From an uncultured Flavobacteriaceae bacterium (GTDB taxonomy: Bacteria; Bacteroidota; Bacteroidia; Flavobacteriales; Flavobacteriaceae): a stretch of 48,602 nucleotides of DNA. Under the pieces are notes generated by a model. That model was not told the origin of the DNA and did not search any database. It saw only the letters and a program-made list of their open reading frames with translations. The position numbers were made by a program, and so were the translations under genes. This document shows, one piece after another, positions 23,969 through 33,556 of this stretch. The stretch lies in NCBI GenBank assembly GCA_947497145.1, contig CANMFQ010000028.1, positions 1-48,602 of the forward strand, written 5' to 3'. Each line of letters starts with the position of its first letter. Within the stretch, counting starts at the first letter, position 1.

Positions 23969-25144
23969 ATGTACACTCCACCCTATTTTGATTATAACGC
24001 TACAACACCCTGCCCGCAAGAGGTGGTTGAAGTCATGCTCCCCTATTTTAATGAACACTTTGGAAATGCATCAAGCAGTCACCACCCCTACGGCTGGCTA
24101 GCAAAAAGTACTATTGAAGATGCCACAACCGCCATAGCAAAGACACTGGGAGTAGCAACAGAGTGCTTAATTTACACCTCTGGCGCAACAGAAAGCATCA
24201 ATATGATATTGAAAGGGGTTGCACGGCAACAGCAAGCCAAAGGCAAACATATCATTACCACTAAGGCAGAGCACAAAGCAGTTTTAGATTGCTGTTCTTT
24301 TTTAGCAGAAAACGGCTATGAAATCACTTATTTAGACGTAGACGCTAACGGATTAATCTCCACAAAAACCTTACAAAAAACACTACGCCCCGACACTATT
24401 TTGGTAGCCATTTTATATGCCAATAACGAAACAGGAAACATACAACCGCTTGATAAAATTGCGGAACTTACCCATGCTAACGGTAGCCTACTTTTTGCCG
24501 ATACTACACAAGCCTTGGGAAAAGTAGTCATCAGTTCGGTACTGCAACTGGTTGATTTTGCTTGTTTTTCAGCACATAAGGTTTATGGACCAAAAGGCAT
24601 TGGACTTGTTTATAGTAAAGACAACGAAAACGCAGCCAGTTTACCTAGTTTTATACATGGTGGCGGTCAACAAAAACAGCAGCGGGGAGGAACACTAAAC
24701 ACCCCATTAATTGTTGGTTTTGCCAAAGCCCTTACTTGGGTTGAACATAATTTAAATAATGAAATAGCACGTTTAAAAATTTTACAACAACGATTAGAAG
24801 AAGGGCTACTAGCGATAGACCTAGCTACAATAAACAGCAAAACAAACCCTCGTTTACCTAATACGGTACATGTGTCTTTTCCTTATGTAGATGGGGCGAC
24901 TCTTTTAAATGCACTAAGTGGAAAAATTGCGGTTTCAAACGGCTCTGCTTGTAATTCAGCAGCCGTAACACCTTCTCATGTACTTACCGCAATGGGAATA
25001 AGCAGCAGCTTGGCCTTTGCCTCTCTACGTTTAAGCATGGGGCGATATACTACCCCAACCGATGTGGAGAACGCTATTGAAATTATCAAAACAGCTGTTA
25101 GTAAACAACGTGAAAATAATATTCTTTGGGAGCGTAGGAAGTGA
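23969..25144 (+). CDS. Cysteine desulfurase (IscS/NifS family)
   Basis: 391-residue PLP enzyme that takes sulfur from cysteine as a persulfide. Start YFDYNATTPCP is typical; IYTSGATESINM (PLP phosphate site), AEHKAVLDCC (His), FSAHKVYGPKG with the PLP Lys near 202, and NGSACNSAAVTPSHVL with the persulfide Cys near 327. The short active-site loop SACNS followed by PSHVL fits the IscS/NifS class. It stands alone, with no iscU or scaffold gene beside it, and converges on the M48 gene 20 nt away. The sulfur might serve the molybdenum cofactor genes 3.5 kb on, but nothing in the sequence ties them. Which of several desulfurases it is cannot be told. Confidence 0.9.
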   Translation: MYTPPYFDYNATTPCPQEVVEVMLPYFNEHFGNASSSHHPYGWLAKSTIEDATTAIAKTLGVATECLIYTSGATESINMILKGVARQQQAKGKHIITTKAEHKAVLDCCSFLAENGYEITYLDVDANGLISTKTLQKTLRPDTILVAILYANNETGNIQPLDKIAELTHANGSLLFADTTQALGKVVISSVLQLVDFACFSAHKVYGPKGIGLVYSKDNENAASLPSFIHGGGQQKQQRGGTLNTPLIVGFAKALTWVEHNLNNEIARLKILQQRLEEGLLAIDLATINSKTNPRLPNTVHVSFPYVDGATLLNALSGKIAVSNGSACNSAAVTPSHVLTAMGISSSLAFASLRLSMGRYTTPTDVENAIEIIKTAVSKQRENNILWERRK

Positions 25145-25164
25145 AATAACCACCACCCACCAAA

Positions 25165-26394
25165 TCAACCACCAATTAAACTGCGAATACGAGCAATTAA
25201 AGGCGGATGCGAATAATGTACAAACACATAAGCTGGGTGTGGCGTTAGGTTACTCAAACTATTTTTTGATAGCTTTTTTAAACCACTAATCAAAGGTTGT
25301 GCTGCTAGTGTATTTTTAGCATAATCATCAGCTTGATATTCAAATTTTCGCGATAGCATATTCATCGCTAAACCCGTAATTTCTGATATCGGACTATACA
25401 GTATGCCAAACCCTATTAGGGCAGCATGAAAACTAGGTTGTGAAACACCAATAGCCAATGACAATTCAGGATTATTGACAAAAAGCGACAAAATAAACAG
25501 CGTTAAACCGGTTAATAATACCGACATCACCAAATTATAAATGATATGCTTTCGTTTGTAATGCCCCACCTCATGTGCCAAAACGGCAACAATCTCTTCT
25601 TCTTCCAAATCGTTAATTAGCGTATCAAAAAGGGTTACTCTTTTTTCTTTTCCAAAACCTGAAAAATAAGCATTCGCCTTTGTTGACCTTTTTGACCCAT
25701 CAATAACAAAAATATTGTTGAGTTCAAAGCCTACTTTTTGAGCGTAAGCTTCAATTTTACTTTTAAGACTTCCTTCAGCCAATGGTTCTTGTTTATTGAA
25801 TAATGGAACAATTAATTTGCTGTAAAACAGATTCATGAAAATCGTAATTACAGTAATCACAGCCCATGCATAGAGCCAAAAATTAGCTCCTGCATATTCA
25901 AAAAACCATATCACCAATGCCAAGATAGCCCCTCCTAAAACAGCCATCATCAACACTCCCTTTAGCTTATCTACAAAAAACAATAGCTTGGTCGATTTAT
26001 TAAACCCAAAACGTTCTTCAATAACAAACGTTTGGTAATACGCAAACGGTGTGGAAATAATATCACTACCAATCATAATAATTCCAAAGAAAATAAGGGC
26101 TCTAACGGTGGTATTATCAGATAGTCCAGTAGCAATTTGGTCTACCCATTCAAAGCCTCCAAAAATCAAAAAACCTAAGGTCAATACTAACGAAAACAGG
26201 CCGCTTATAATCCCATACCGATAATTAACCTTTTTATATTCCTGTGCCTTTTTGTACTCATCAGCATCAAAAACATCTTTTAACTCTTCTGGTATTGGGT
26301 CATTATAGCGTTTTGCATTTAGGTAATCGAGTATTGTTTCAATCAAAAACTGAACAATTATAATAATGATGATACTGTAGAAAAGTGTATTCAA
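25165..26394 (-). CDS. M48 metallopeptidase, Ste24/CAAX-protease-like
   Basis: 409 residues with several membrane helices (N-terminal helix at 3-22, then near 63-80, 99-119, 147-170, 178-195 and two after the active site). Zinc motif AHEVGHYKRKH (HExxH) near residue 275, and FEYQADDYAKN near 350 with the third ligand Glu. SKRSTKANAYFSGFGKEKRV is the conserved Ste24 segment before the active site. Enzymes of this type cleave membrane-bound substrates; in bacteria without prenyl-CAAX proteins they act in membrane-protein quality control. Length and motifs are normal. Monocistronic or followed loosely; converges with the desulfurase gene. Confidence 0.92.
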   Translation of the reverse strand: MNTLFYSIIIIIIVQFLIETILDYLNAKRYNDPIPEELKDVFDADEYKKAQEYKKVNYRYGIISGLFSLVLTLGFLIFGGFEWVDQIATGLSDNTTVRALIFFGIIMIGSDIISTPFAYYQTFVIEERFGFNKSTKLLFFVDKLKGVLMMAVLGGAILALVIWFFEYAGANFWLYAWAVITVITIFMNLFYSKLIVPLFNKQEPLAEGSLKSKIEAYAQKVGFELNNIFVIDGSKRSTKANAYFSGFGKEKRVTLFDTLINDLEEEEIVAVLAHEVGHYKRKHIIYNLVMSVLLTGLTLFILSLFVNNPELSLAIGVSQPSFHAALIGFGILYSPISEITGLAMNMLSRKFEYQADDYAKNTLAAQPLISGLKKLSKNSLSNLTPHPAYVFVHYSHPPLIARIRSLIGG

Positions 26395-26510
26395 GGTTTT
26401 AAATGATTTGGGTTAAAAATAGTCCCGCAAAGTTAAAAATACCTGCTATCAAAAACAGCTATAAAAATTTAAAATACAAAATTTACAACTTCAATCCTAG
26501 CATTGTTTTA

Positions 26511-27317
26511 CTATCCACGTTGCCTGAGTGCTTCAAAAATAACAATCGCTGCTGATACGGACACATTCATAGAGTCGATTTCACCACGCATGGGAATAAT
26601 AATATTTTGGGTAGCATTGCGCAGCCATTCGTTAGACAAGCCTGTAGCTTCAGTGCCTACAACAATAGCTGCGGCGGCCTTAAAATCAACCTCCGTATAC
26701 GGTTTTGATGCCGTTAAAGCAGCACAATAAATATGAATACCTTTCTTTTGCAGCATTTCAATTATTTCAGTACTACTACCCATTGCAATTGGCGTAGTAA
26801 AAACACACCCAACGCTTGAACGTATGATATTGGGGTTATACAAGTCACTTTTGGCATTTGCGATAATCACGCCATCTAAATTGGCTGCATCTGCTGTACG
26901 TAAGAGCGCACCTATATTACCCGGTTTTTCTGGCGCTTCTGCAACAAGCAACAAGGGCGTTTTTGACTGAAAATCTAAGCTATCTAAAGTATGTAATTTG
27001 CACTGTGCTATAGCAACAATACCTTCCGTAGTTTCACGGTAAGCAATTTTCTGATACACCTCTTTACTCACAGCAATCAATGCTGCATCAGGAAACTTAT
27101 CTGCACTCCATTGGTCAACAGCAGCTTCACTAATTATGTCTTTATAAAAAAACAAACTTGTAATGGTATACCCTCCTTTCAATGCTAATTCAAGCTCGCG
27201 TTGCCCCTCCAAAACAAACTGTCCCGTTTTTTTTCGTGCTCGTGATTTCTCTTTGAGCAACAACATATTTTTCACCAGCGGATTTTGAAGACTACTTATT
27301 TGTTTTATAAATTTCAC
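26511..27317 (-). CDS. TrmH/SpoU-family RNA 2'-O-methyltransferase
   Basis: 268 residues. N-terminal substrate-binding domain (LVKNMLLLKEKSRARKKTGQ, FVLEGQRELELAL), then the SPOUT knot: KPGNIGALLRTADAANLDGV (motif 1), IVVGTEATGLSNEW (motif 2) and IPMRGEIDSMNVSVSAAI (motif 3), which together bind S-adenosylmethionine and make the trefoil knot. It methylates a ribose 2'-OH in rRNA or tRNA; the exact site cannot be told (RlmB/TsnR-like by the N-terminal domain). Intact and of usual length. About 116 nt separate its end from the start of the M48 gene on the same strand, so they might be cotranscribed. Confidence 0.92.
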   Translation of the reverse strand: MKFIKQISSLQNPLVKNMLLLKEKSRARKKTGQFVLEGQRELELALKGGYTITSLFFYKDIISEAAVDQWSADKFPDAALIAVSKEVYQKIAYRETTEGIVAIAQCKLHTLDSLDFQSKTPLLLVAEAPEKPGNIGALLRTADAANLDGVIIANAKSDLYNPNIIRSSVGCVFTTPIAMGSSTEIIEMLQKKGIHIYCAALTASKPYTEVDFKAAAAIVVGTEATGLSNEWLRNATQNIIIPMRGEIDSMNVSVSAAIVIFEALRQRG

Positions 27318-27590
27318 ATGAATGCATTTAGTTTTATAAAAACCCTCTTTTTTTTGTTATTGAACTCATTTCATTCTCAAAAAAAATACAAATAAAAAAC
27401 AAAAAAAATCATCCTATTTTTTATGCGTAAATACCACTTTCAAATCGCTTGTCGCTCATTTTCAACACATGCGGAGTAACAATACTAAAAAATGTTTCAA
27501 ATCACCTGCTTTCATAAAAAGGATTCTATACTACAAAAGTAATTTAATTCTAATACCTTCGACCAAGTAAAAAACTTAAAAACAACAAAC

Positions 27591-28391
27591 ATGAAATTAC
27601 TTTTTACCCTACTACTTTGTATCACACTTTTTTCTTGTAACGAAACTGCAAAAAAAACAGAAGTTCAAGCGGAGACTCCTGAAATGAAAGTGGATGTAAA
27701 AACACCTGCTTACCCAAAAAACCTGACTAAAATTTTTGATGCACACGGAGGTCTTGCCCAATGGAAAAACAAAAAGGTTATCTCTTTTGAAATTCCAAAA
27801 GGAGCGGCTAAAGAAATACACACTACCGATTTAAAAACTAGGAACGAGAAAATAGAAATGCCTGATATGTCTATGGGATATGATGGCACCGATTTTTGGT
27901 TACTAGACACTAAAGACACCTATAAAGGTGACCCTATTTTTTATCATAATTTGATGTTCTATTTTTACAGCATGCCTTTTATTACTGCCGATAACGGCAT
28001 CAATTATGGTGAAACCGAAGCGCTGGAATTTGAAGGGGTATCCTACCCAGGTATTCGTATCAGCTATGATGCTGGTGTTGGTGCTTCTCCTAAGGATGAG
28101 TATTTTTTACATTACAATCCTAAGACATACCAAATGGAATGGTTAGGCTATACGGTAACCTACAGCAGTGGTGAAAAATCAGACAAAGTAAATTGGATTC
28201 GCTATGCAGATTGGATGCATGTTGATGATTTATTATTACCCAAAGCCATATCTTGGTACAAACATGAGGGTAGAACAATGATAGAACCACGAAATACAGT
28301 GAATTTTGAAAATGTAAAATTGCATAAAACTGTCATGCCAAATGATTTTTTCGCTATGCCTGAAATGGGAAAAAAGGTATTAGGAAATTAA
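27591..28391 (+). CDS. DUF6503-like lipoprotein
   Basis: 266 residues. Lipoprotein signal MKLLFTLLLCITLFSCNE (Cys at 16), a Lys/Glu/Thr linker, then a beta-rich domain with IFDAHGGLAQWKNKKVISFE, MGYDGTDFWLLDTKD and MPFITADNGINYGE, which resembles DUF6503 / LolA-like outer-membrane lipoprotein-sorting folds. The function is unknown. Single gene: a terminator follows 150 nt after the stop. A -7-like TACCTTCG lies about 33 nt upstream of the ATG. No link to the molybdenum genes downstream beyond position. Confidence 0.8.
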   Translation: MKLLFTLLLCITLFSCNETAKKTEVQAETPEMKVDVKTPAYPKNLTKIFDAHGGLAQWKNKKVISFEIPKGAAKEIHTTDLKTRNEKIEMPDMSMGYDGTDFWLLDTKDTYKGDPIFYHNLMFYFYSMPFITADNGINYGETEALEFEGVSYPGIRISYDAGVGASPKDEYFLHYNPKTYQMEWLGYTVTYSSGEKSDKVNWIRYADWMHVDDLLLPKAISWYKHEGRTMIEPRNTVNFENVKLHKTVMPNDFFAMPEMGKKVLGN

Positions 28392-28539
28392 TTCAAGCAT
28401 AAGGCGTTCTTTTGATAAAAAACCAAGTATACATTGACGCTAGTTCGTTCATTTGGGCGGTAGTTTTCTCCTAATGCGATAAAAAAGCTAAAAAAAACTG
28501 GAAACAAAAATAGAACTACTTATTTTTCCTTAATTTAGA

Positions 28540-28573
28540 AGCTCTTACAAATTGTAAGAGCTTTTTGTTTTTT
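28540..28573 (+). terminator. Rho-independent terminator
   Basis: AGCTCTTAC-AAATT-GTAAGAGCT followed by TTTTGTTTTTT. It ends the DUF6503-like gene and separates it from the molybdenum hydroxylase genes. Confidence 0.85.
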
Positions 28574-28652
28574 AAAGAAGCCATAGCGTAAACATGCTTA
28601 AAAAGTATTCGTTTACTGATGATAACAATTACAAACGCAATATATCAATACA

Positions 28653-29117
28653 ATGCCAACGTACAATTTAACAATTAACGGAAAGCCTCAAACTATTGAG
28701 GCTACCGCCGATATGCCCTTACTTTGGGCATTGAGAGATGAACTAGATATGGTGGGAACCAAATATGGATGCGGAATAGGCCAATGTGGTGCCTGTACTG
28801 TTCATGTAAATGGTAACGCAACTCGCAGTTGTCAATTGCAAGTATCACAATTAGAAGGCAAAGAAATAACCACTATTGAAGGGCTTTCGGAAGATGGTTC
28901 GCATCCTGTACAAAAAGCTTGGAAAGAAGTTGACGTACCCCAATGTGGCTATTGCCAAGCAGGGCAAATAATGACAGCATCGGCCTTTCTTGATAAAAAT
29001 CCGAATCCTAGCGAGCAGGAAATAAAAAATGCTATGCATGGTAATATTTGCCGCTGCGCAGCATATAATCGTATTCAGCAAGCAGTAGCTATTGCTGCAG
29101 AAAACAAATCGGTTTAA
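28653..29117 (+). CDS. Molybdenum hydroxylase small subunit, 2x[2Fe-2S]
   Basis: 154 residues, IorA/CoxS/XdhC-type iron-sulfur subunit. Plant-type ferredoxin cluster site KYGCGIGQCGACTVHVNG with a last Cys in TRSCQL, and the helical second cluster site CGYCQAGQIM and CRCAAYNRIQQA. It passes electrons from the molybdenum centre of the large subunit to an outside acceptor; there is no FAD subunit gene, so a cytochrome or quinone acceptor is likely, as in isoquinoline 1-oxidoreductase and periplasmic aldehyde oxidases. No signal peptide: it would be exported with the Tat-directed large subunit. First gene of the molybdenum operon; 17 nt before the large subunit. Confidence 0.95.
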   Translation: MPTYNLTINGKPQTIEATADMPLLWALRDELDMVGTKYGCGIGQCGACTVHVNGNATRSCQLQVSQLEGKEITTIEGLSEDGSHPVQKAWKEVDVPQCGYCQAGQIMTASAFLDKNPNPSEQEIKNAMHGNICRCAAYNRIQQAVAIAAENKSV

Positions 29118-29134
29118 CCAAAAAACAAAAAATC

Positions 29135-31351
29135 ATGTCAACTTTGATACCTTCAAAATTTAGCAGACGGTCTTTTTTAAGAACCTCATCACTCACTAGT
29201 GGCGGAATGCTTATTGGTTTTAACTTCTTTACCGCTTGTAAAGATACGGCCGTAATGCCCGTAGATATTTCAAAATTAAATTATAACGATTTTAATGCCT
29301 TTATAAAAATTGCCGATAATGGCATGGTCACTATCTTTTCACCCAACCCAGAAATTGGTCAAGGTGTAAAAACATCGATGCCCATGATTATTGCCGAAGA
29401 ACTTGAGGTACCCTGGGAACATGTACACGTAGCACAAGGTGTGTTAGATACCGAAAACTATGTACGTCAGGTGGCTGGCGGAAGTCAATCTATACGCTTT
29501 GGGTGGGATGCTTTACGACAAACTGGTGCCACTGCCCGGCAAATGTTAGTCAATGCAGCAGCGACAAAATGGAAGGTTGACCCCTCAACCTGCACTGCAA
29601 AAAAAGGTATCATAACCAATAGCAAAGGAGAAACGCTGGGCTATGGTGATGTGGTTAAAGAAGCAGCTGGCATGGAAGTACCAGAAAACGTTGCTTTAAA
29701 AGACCCTAAAGAATATACCCTCATTGGTACTGACGTTGGCAATGTAGATATTGATAAAATAATTACCGGAAAACCACTTTTTGGTTTAGACTACAAGGCC
29801 GAAGGAATGGTCTATGCAGCTGTACTAAGACCACCTGCTTTTGGGCAAACATTGGTATCGTATGATGAAACTGCCGCTAAAGCAACACCTGGAGTAATTG
29901 ATGTTATTAAAATTGGCAGCAAGGCTCAAGAAATGATGACCAAAGAGGATGTAAACTGGACCGTTAAACTAGCGCAGAGTGAAAAGGTAGTTGTGTTGGC
30001 CAAAAACACTTGGGCAGCAATGCAAGGTAAAAAAGCTATTAATGCCGTTTGGGAACAAAGCACTACCCCAGAAAGCACTGCATTACATCAACAAAAATTA
30101 CTCGATTTATTGAATGGAAATAAATTTAAGACACTGCGAAAAGATGGGGATATAAAAAAGGCTTTTTCAAAAGCAGATAAGGTTATTGAAAGAACCTACG
30201 AATCGCCGTTTTTACCACACAACTGTATGGAACCCATGAATTTTTATGCCAATGTTACCGATGAGAAAATACATTTGGTAGGTCCTGTTCAAACTCCAGC
30301 AGATGCAGCGGCAACCGTAGCAGCTATGTTGGGTAGAGATATGGCCGATGTACGTTTAGAAATGACCCGAATGGGTGGTGGCTTCGGACGACGACTCTAT
30401 GGTGACTTTGTGTATGAAGCAGCCGAAATTTCAGATACGATTAAGAAACCTATAAAAATGGTTTCTTCTCGCGAAGACGATATGACTACTGGGGTATATC
30501 GCCCAGCGATAACCTACAGAATTTCGGCATCAATAAAAGATGGTGAAATTACAGGCTACCATTTAAAAGAAGCTGCCATCAATGGAAATATGTATGGTTT
30601 AATACCTAACTTTTTCCCCGCAGGTGCCATTGAAAATTATCAAGTAGACGCTGCTAGCTACGACAGTAGTATTACCACAGGTGCTTGGCGAGCACCCTAT
30701 ACCAACTTTTTGGCTTTTGCTGAACAAAATTTCATTGATGAACTTGCACATGAGCTCGATAAAGACCCCGTAGCATTGCGTTTAGCATTATTACAAAAGG
30801 TAAAAGGCTCTACCGACGACCGTATACAATATTCACCAGAACGCATGGAAGATGTTATTCATTTGGCGGTAGAAAAATCAGGCTACCAAACTCCTAAAGA
30901 AGGTGTTTACCAAGGTTTTTGTGCTTACTATTGCCACAATACCCATGTTGCTGAAGTTGCCGATGTTGTTATGGAAAATAACACCCCTGTGATAAAGAAA
31001 ATCACCGTTGCTGTTGATTGTGGTATTGTTGTAAACCCCTTAGGTGCTTTAAATCAAGTTGAAGGAGGCGTTGTTGATGGTGTTGGCCATGCGATGTATG
31101 GCGATTTTAAATTTAATGACAGTACCCCAGCAAGCAACAATTATGACGGCTATCGACTTATTCGCAATGGTGAAGCACCAAAAGTAGAAACACATTTTGT
31201 AAAAAACACCTTGAGCCCCACAGGTTTAGGTGAACCTACCCTACCCCCGGCTGGCGCTGCGATAGCGATTGCTATACAAAAAGCTACCGGAAATAGGCTA
31301 TACAAACAACCCTTTGTATCAAACATGAAGGCCAAAAACATACTTGGCTAG
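29135..31351 (+). CDS. Molybdenum hydroxylase large subunit, Tat-exported
   Basis: 738 residues of the xanthine dehydrogenase family, IorB-like. The N-terminus carries a Tat signal, SRRSFLRTSSLTSGG, ending FNFFTACK, which could also be a lipobox, so the mature enzyme would sit in the periplasm, perhaps lipid-anchored. Cofactor-binding motifs: PEIGQGVKTSMPMI, MTRMGGGFGRRL near residue 410, and GLGEPTLPPAGAA near 696 with the catalytic Glu. Two-domain arrangement with the usual length. Substrate (aldehyde or N-heterocycle) cannot be read from sequence. The cofactor genes follow directly, and xdhC, the usual maturase, is at 39010. Confidence 0.93.
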   Translation: MSTLIPSKFSRRSFLRTSSLTSGGMLIGFNFFTACKDTAVMPVDISKLNYNDFNAFIKIADNGMVTIFSPNPEIGQGVKTSMPMIIAEELEVPWEHVHVAQGVLDTENYVRQVAGGSQSIRFGWDALRQTGATARQMLVNAAATKWKVDPSTCTAKKGIITNSKGETLGYGDVVKEAAGMEVPENVALKDPKEYTLIGTDVGNVDIDKIITGKPLFGLDYKAEGMVYAAVLRPPAFGQTLVSYDETAAKATPGVIDVIKIGSKAQEMMTKEDVNWTVKLAQSEKVVVLAKNTWAAMQGKKAINAVWEQSTTPESTALHQQKLLDLLNGNKFKTLRKDGDIKKAFSKADKVIERTYESPFLPHNCMEPMNFYANVTDEKIHLVGPVQTPADAAATVAAMLGRDMADVRLEMTRMGGGFGRRLYGDFVYEAAEISDTIKKPIKMVSSREDDMTTGVYRPAITYRISASIKDGEITGYHLKEAAINGNMYGLIPNFFPAGAIENYQVDAASYDSSITTGAWRAPYTNFLAFAEQNFIDELAHELDKDPVALRLALLQKVKGSTDDRIQYSPERMEDVIHLAVEKSGYQTPKEGVYQGFCAYYCHNTHVAEVADVVMENNTPVIKKITVAVDCGIVVNPLGALNQVEGGVVDGVGHAMYGDFKFNDSTPASNNYDGYRLIRNGEAPKVETHFVKNTLSPTGLGEPTLPPAGAAIAIAIQKATGNRLYKQPFVSNMKAKNILG

Positions 31352-31568
31352 TAGAAAAAAACTAAAAAAGCAATTACAGCAAGTGTCTGTTCAAAAACAG
31401 ATGAATTTGTACAATTTGATTTATTTTTGATGGATTATTTATTTTTTGTAGGTGATACCTACATATCAAAAGATAAAAAAGTGCAAAAAGAAACAAATTC
31501 GCTGTTTGGGTGTTTCCTACCAAACACTATGTTGTATTATTGCCATAGCTAACTAAAAAAACAATCGT

Positions 31569-31811
31569 TTGGAAATATTACTTTTTGGCATTGCCAAGGA
31601 TATTGTTGGGCAAGCACAACTCCGTTTTTCAGCAACCGAAGAAACACCAACCTCGGTGGGTGCTTTAAAAACAATGATAGGAGAAAAATATCCTGAATTC
31701 ACTAAATTGTCTTCGCTAGCTATTGCTGTAAATAGCGAGTATGCCGAAGATGATGTATCTTTAAACCGGAATGATGAAATAGCCATTATTCCTCCTGTAA
31801 GCGGTGGCTAA
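31569..31811 (+). CDS. moaD: MoaD, molybdopterin synthase sulfur carrier
   Basis: 80-residue ubiquitin-like protein that carries sulfur as a C-terminal thiocarboxylate. It starts MEILLFGIAKDIVG and ends EIAIIPPVSGG, with the obligatory terminal Gly-Gly. It starts at TTG, which fits the family N-terminus (no ATG nearby). Its stop overlaps the MoaE start by one base (TAATG). MoeB (34133) adenylates it and the rhodanese domain there can deliver the sulfur. Separated from the hydroxylase gene by 217 nt. Confidence 0.93.
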   Translation: MEILLFGIAKDIVGQAQLRFSATEETPTSVGALKTMIGEKYPEFTKLSSLAIAVNSEYAEDDVSLNRNDEIAIIPPVSGG

Positions 31812-32230
31812 TGATTAAAAAAATAATAGAAATAGTAGAAAAAATAGATACCTCACAAGTATTTTCAGAACTCTCTGATGCACAAAGTGGTGGGATATGT
31901 GTTTTTGTAGGTACGGTACGTGAATTTACCCAAGGCGAACAAGTGGTTTCATTAGAGTTTGAAACCTATGAGAAAATGGCCCTCAAAGAAATGGACAAAA
32001 TTGCAACTACTGCAGTTACGAAATGGAATTTAAACAAGGTTATCATACGCCATGCTATTGGGCTAAAAAATGTAGCAGAGCCCGTGGTTATTGTTGGGGC
32101 ATCATCAGGGCATCGTGATGCCTGTTTTGAAGCTTGCCGCTTTTTAATTGATACCTTAAAAGAAACAGTGCCCATTTGGAAAAAAGAACGTTTTGAAAAC
32201 AAATCGGTTTGGGTTTCTGCACATCCGTAA
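31811..32230 (+). CDS. moaE: MoaE, molybdopterin synthase catalytic subunit
   Basis: 139 residues. With MoaD it converts cyclic pyranopterin monophosphate to molybdopterin. Clear family stretches: GGICVFVGTVREFTQGEQV, LEFETYEKMALKEMDKIA, HAIGLKNVAEPVVIVGASSG, HRDACFEACRFLID and ETVPIWKKERFENKSVWV, with the active-site Lys in PIWKKE. Start overlaps the moaD stop, so the two subunits are made in step. Usual length. Confidence 0.96.
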   Translation: MIKKIIEIVEKIDTSQVFSELSDAQSGGICVFVGTVREFTQGEQVVSLEFETYEKMALKEMDKIATTAVTKWNLNKVIIRHAIGLKNVAEPVVIVGASSGHRDACFEACRFLIDTLKETVPIWKKERFENKSVWVSAHP

Positions 32231-32374
32231 GGCGTTTTACAAATAGGATAGCCCTGTGTATTATTGCCAACTTTTTTCTTTCAAATTGAAGTAAAAAACT
32301 GCTACACTGCCCTAAAATGGCATTATCAACTAAAAAAAACTTGTAAAAAAAAACATTGACACGCAGCTAGTACG

Positions 32375-33073
32375 ATGAAAAAAATAGGCTTAATTGGAGG
32401 AATGAGTTGGGAGTCTTCTCAAATCTACTACAAAATCATCAATGAAAAGGTTCATGCCTTGCTCGGTGGTTTTCACAGTGCAAAATGCGTTATGGACTCT
32501 GTTGATTTTGCTGAAATAGAAAAATTACAACATCAAAATGATTGGAAGGCTTTGGATGAAGAAATGGTTAAAGCTGCCAAGAATTTAGAAAATGCATCGG
32601 CACAATTGCTACTTATTTGTACCAATACGATGCATCTATGTTATGAAGCTATTTGCGCAAACACCACAGTACCTGTATTACATATTGCTGTAGAAACCGC
32701 AAAAAAGATTACAGCTAAAAAATGCAAAAAAGTACTTTTGTTAGGCACACAATTCACCATGGAGAAAGATTTTTATAAGACTATTTTAAAAAATGATTTT
32801 CATATTGATGTGCTCGTTCCGAATGAGGCAGACCGCAAGCTTGTTCATCAAATAATCTATGAAGAGCTGGTTTTAGGAAAAATAACATCTGCCTCAAAAA
32901 AAACCTATATTCAAATTATTGAGAAGGCTATAAAAAACGGTGCTGAAGGTGTTATTTTGGGTTGCACAGAAATTCCGTTATTGATACAAGATAATGATGT
33001 CGCAATTCCTACTTTTGACACCACGCGTATTCATGCAGAAAGTGCTGTATCATGGGCATTACAAACGAATTAA
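32375..33073 (+). CDS. Aspartate/glutamate racemase family protein
   Basis: 232 residues, the Asp/Glu/hydantoin racemase fold. Both catalytic Cys are in place: LLLICTNTMHLC near residue 81 and GVILGCTEIPLL near 193, and the start MKKIGLIGGMSWESSQIYY is typical of the YgeA/aspartate racemase group. It interconverts L- and D-amino acids without a cofactor. It lies between moaE and moaC, 144 nt after the first and 9 nt before the second, so it is transcribed with the molybdenum cofactor genes although it has no known role there. Either a passenger or a metabolic link to the substrate of the hydroxylase. Confidence 0.9.
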   Translation: MKKIGLIGGMSWESSQIYYKIINEKVHALLGGFHSAKCVMDSVDFAEIEKLQHQNDWKALDEEMVKAAKNLENASAQLLLICTNTMHLCYEAICANTTVPVLHIAVETAKKITAKKCKKVLLLGTQFTMEKDFYKTILKNDFHIDVLVPNEADRKLVHQIIYEELVLGKITSASKKTYIQIIEKAIKNGAEGVILGCTEIPLLIQDNDVAIPTFDTTRIHAESAVSWALQTN

Positions 33074-33082
33074 TTTAAAGAT

Positions 33083-33556
33083 ATGACAAAACAACTCTCA
33101 CATATTGACGAAGCAGGCAACGCTTCAATGGTTGATGTATCGCACAAAAAAACAAGCGTACGTACTGCCATTGCTTCTGGAAGGGTCATTTTTCCCGAGG
33201 CCATTTTCAATACCCTGGCCAACCAAGATTTCTTGGGCACTAAAGGTAGCATTATTCAAACGGCAATTATTGCTGGCATACAGGCCGTGAAGCAAACGGC
33301 AACTTTAATACCTTTATGCCATCAATTAAATGTATCAAAAATACAACTCGACATCACCCCAAAAGACATGGCGCTTTACATTAGCTGTAAAGTAAAATGT
33401 AATGAGCAAACTGGGGTTGAAATGGAAGCCTTAACAGGTGTTTCTGTTGCTGCACTTACCATATACGACATGTGCAAAGCGCTCTCACACGATATTCGAA
33501 TTTCAGACATACAATTGGAACAAAAAACAGGAGGAAAAAATGACTTCAATCGCTAA
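33083..33556 (+). CDS. moaC: MoaC, cyclic pyranopterin monophosphate synthase
   Basis: 157 residues. Second step of molybdenum cofactor synthesis, converting the MoaA product to cyclic pyranopterin monophosphate. Family motifs SMVDVSHKKTSVRTAIASG, GIQAVKQTATLIPLCHQL and GVEMEALTGVSVAALTIYDM with the active-site residues. The last 17 nt overlap the start of mobA. MoaA is encoded on the other strand at 37793. Confidence 0.96.
   Translation: MTKQLSHIDEAGNASMVDVSHKKTSVRTAIASGRVIFPEAIFNTLANQDFLGTKGSIIQTAIIAGIQAVKQTATLIPLCHQLNVSKIQLDITPKDMALYISCKVKCNEQTGVEMEALTGVSVAALTIYDMCKALSHDIRISDIQLEQKTGGKNDFNR

Noticed and set aside
23846-24058. Open frame of 70 codons on the minus strand
   Set aside because: Antisense to the start of the cysteine desulfurase and its leader; no motif.
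25062-25289. Open frame of 75 codons on the plus strand
   Set aside because: Overlaps the 3' ends of the cysteine desulfurase and the M48 gene in other frames.
33438-33539. Longer N-terminus for mobA
   Set aside because: The extra 34 codons overlap moaC in another frame, and the family start and a ribosome-binding site are at 33530-33540.
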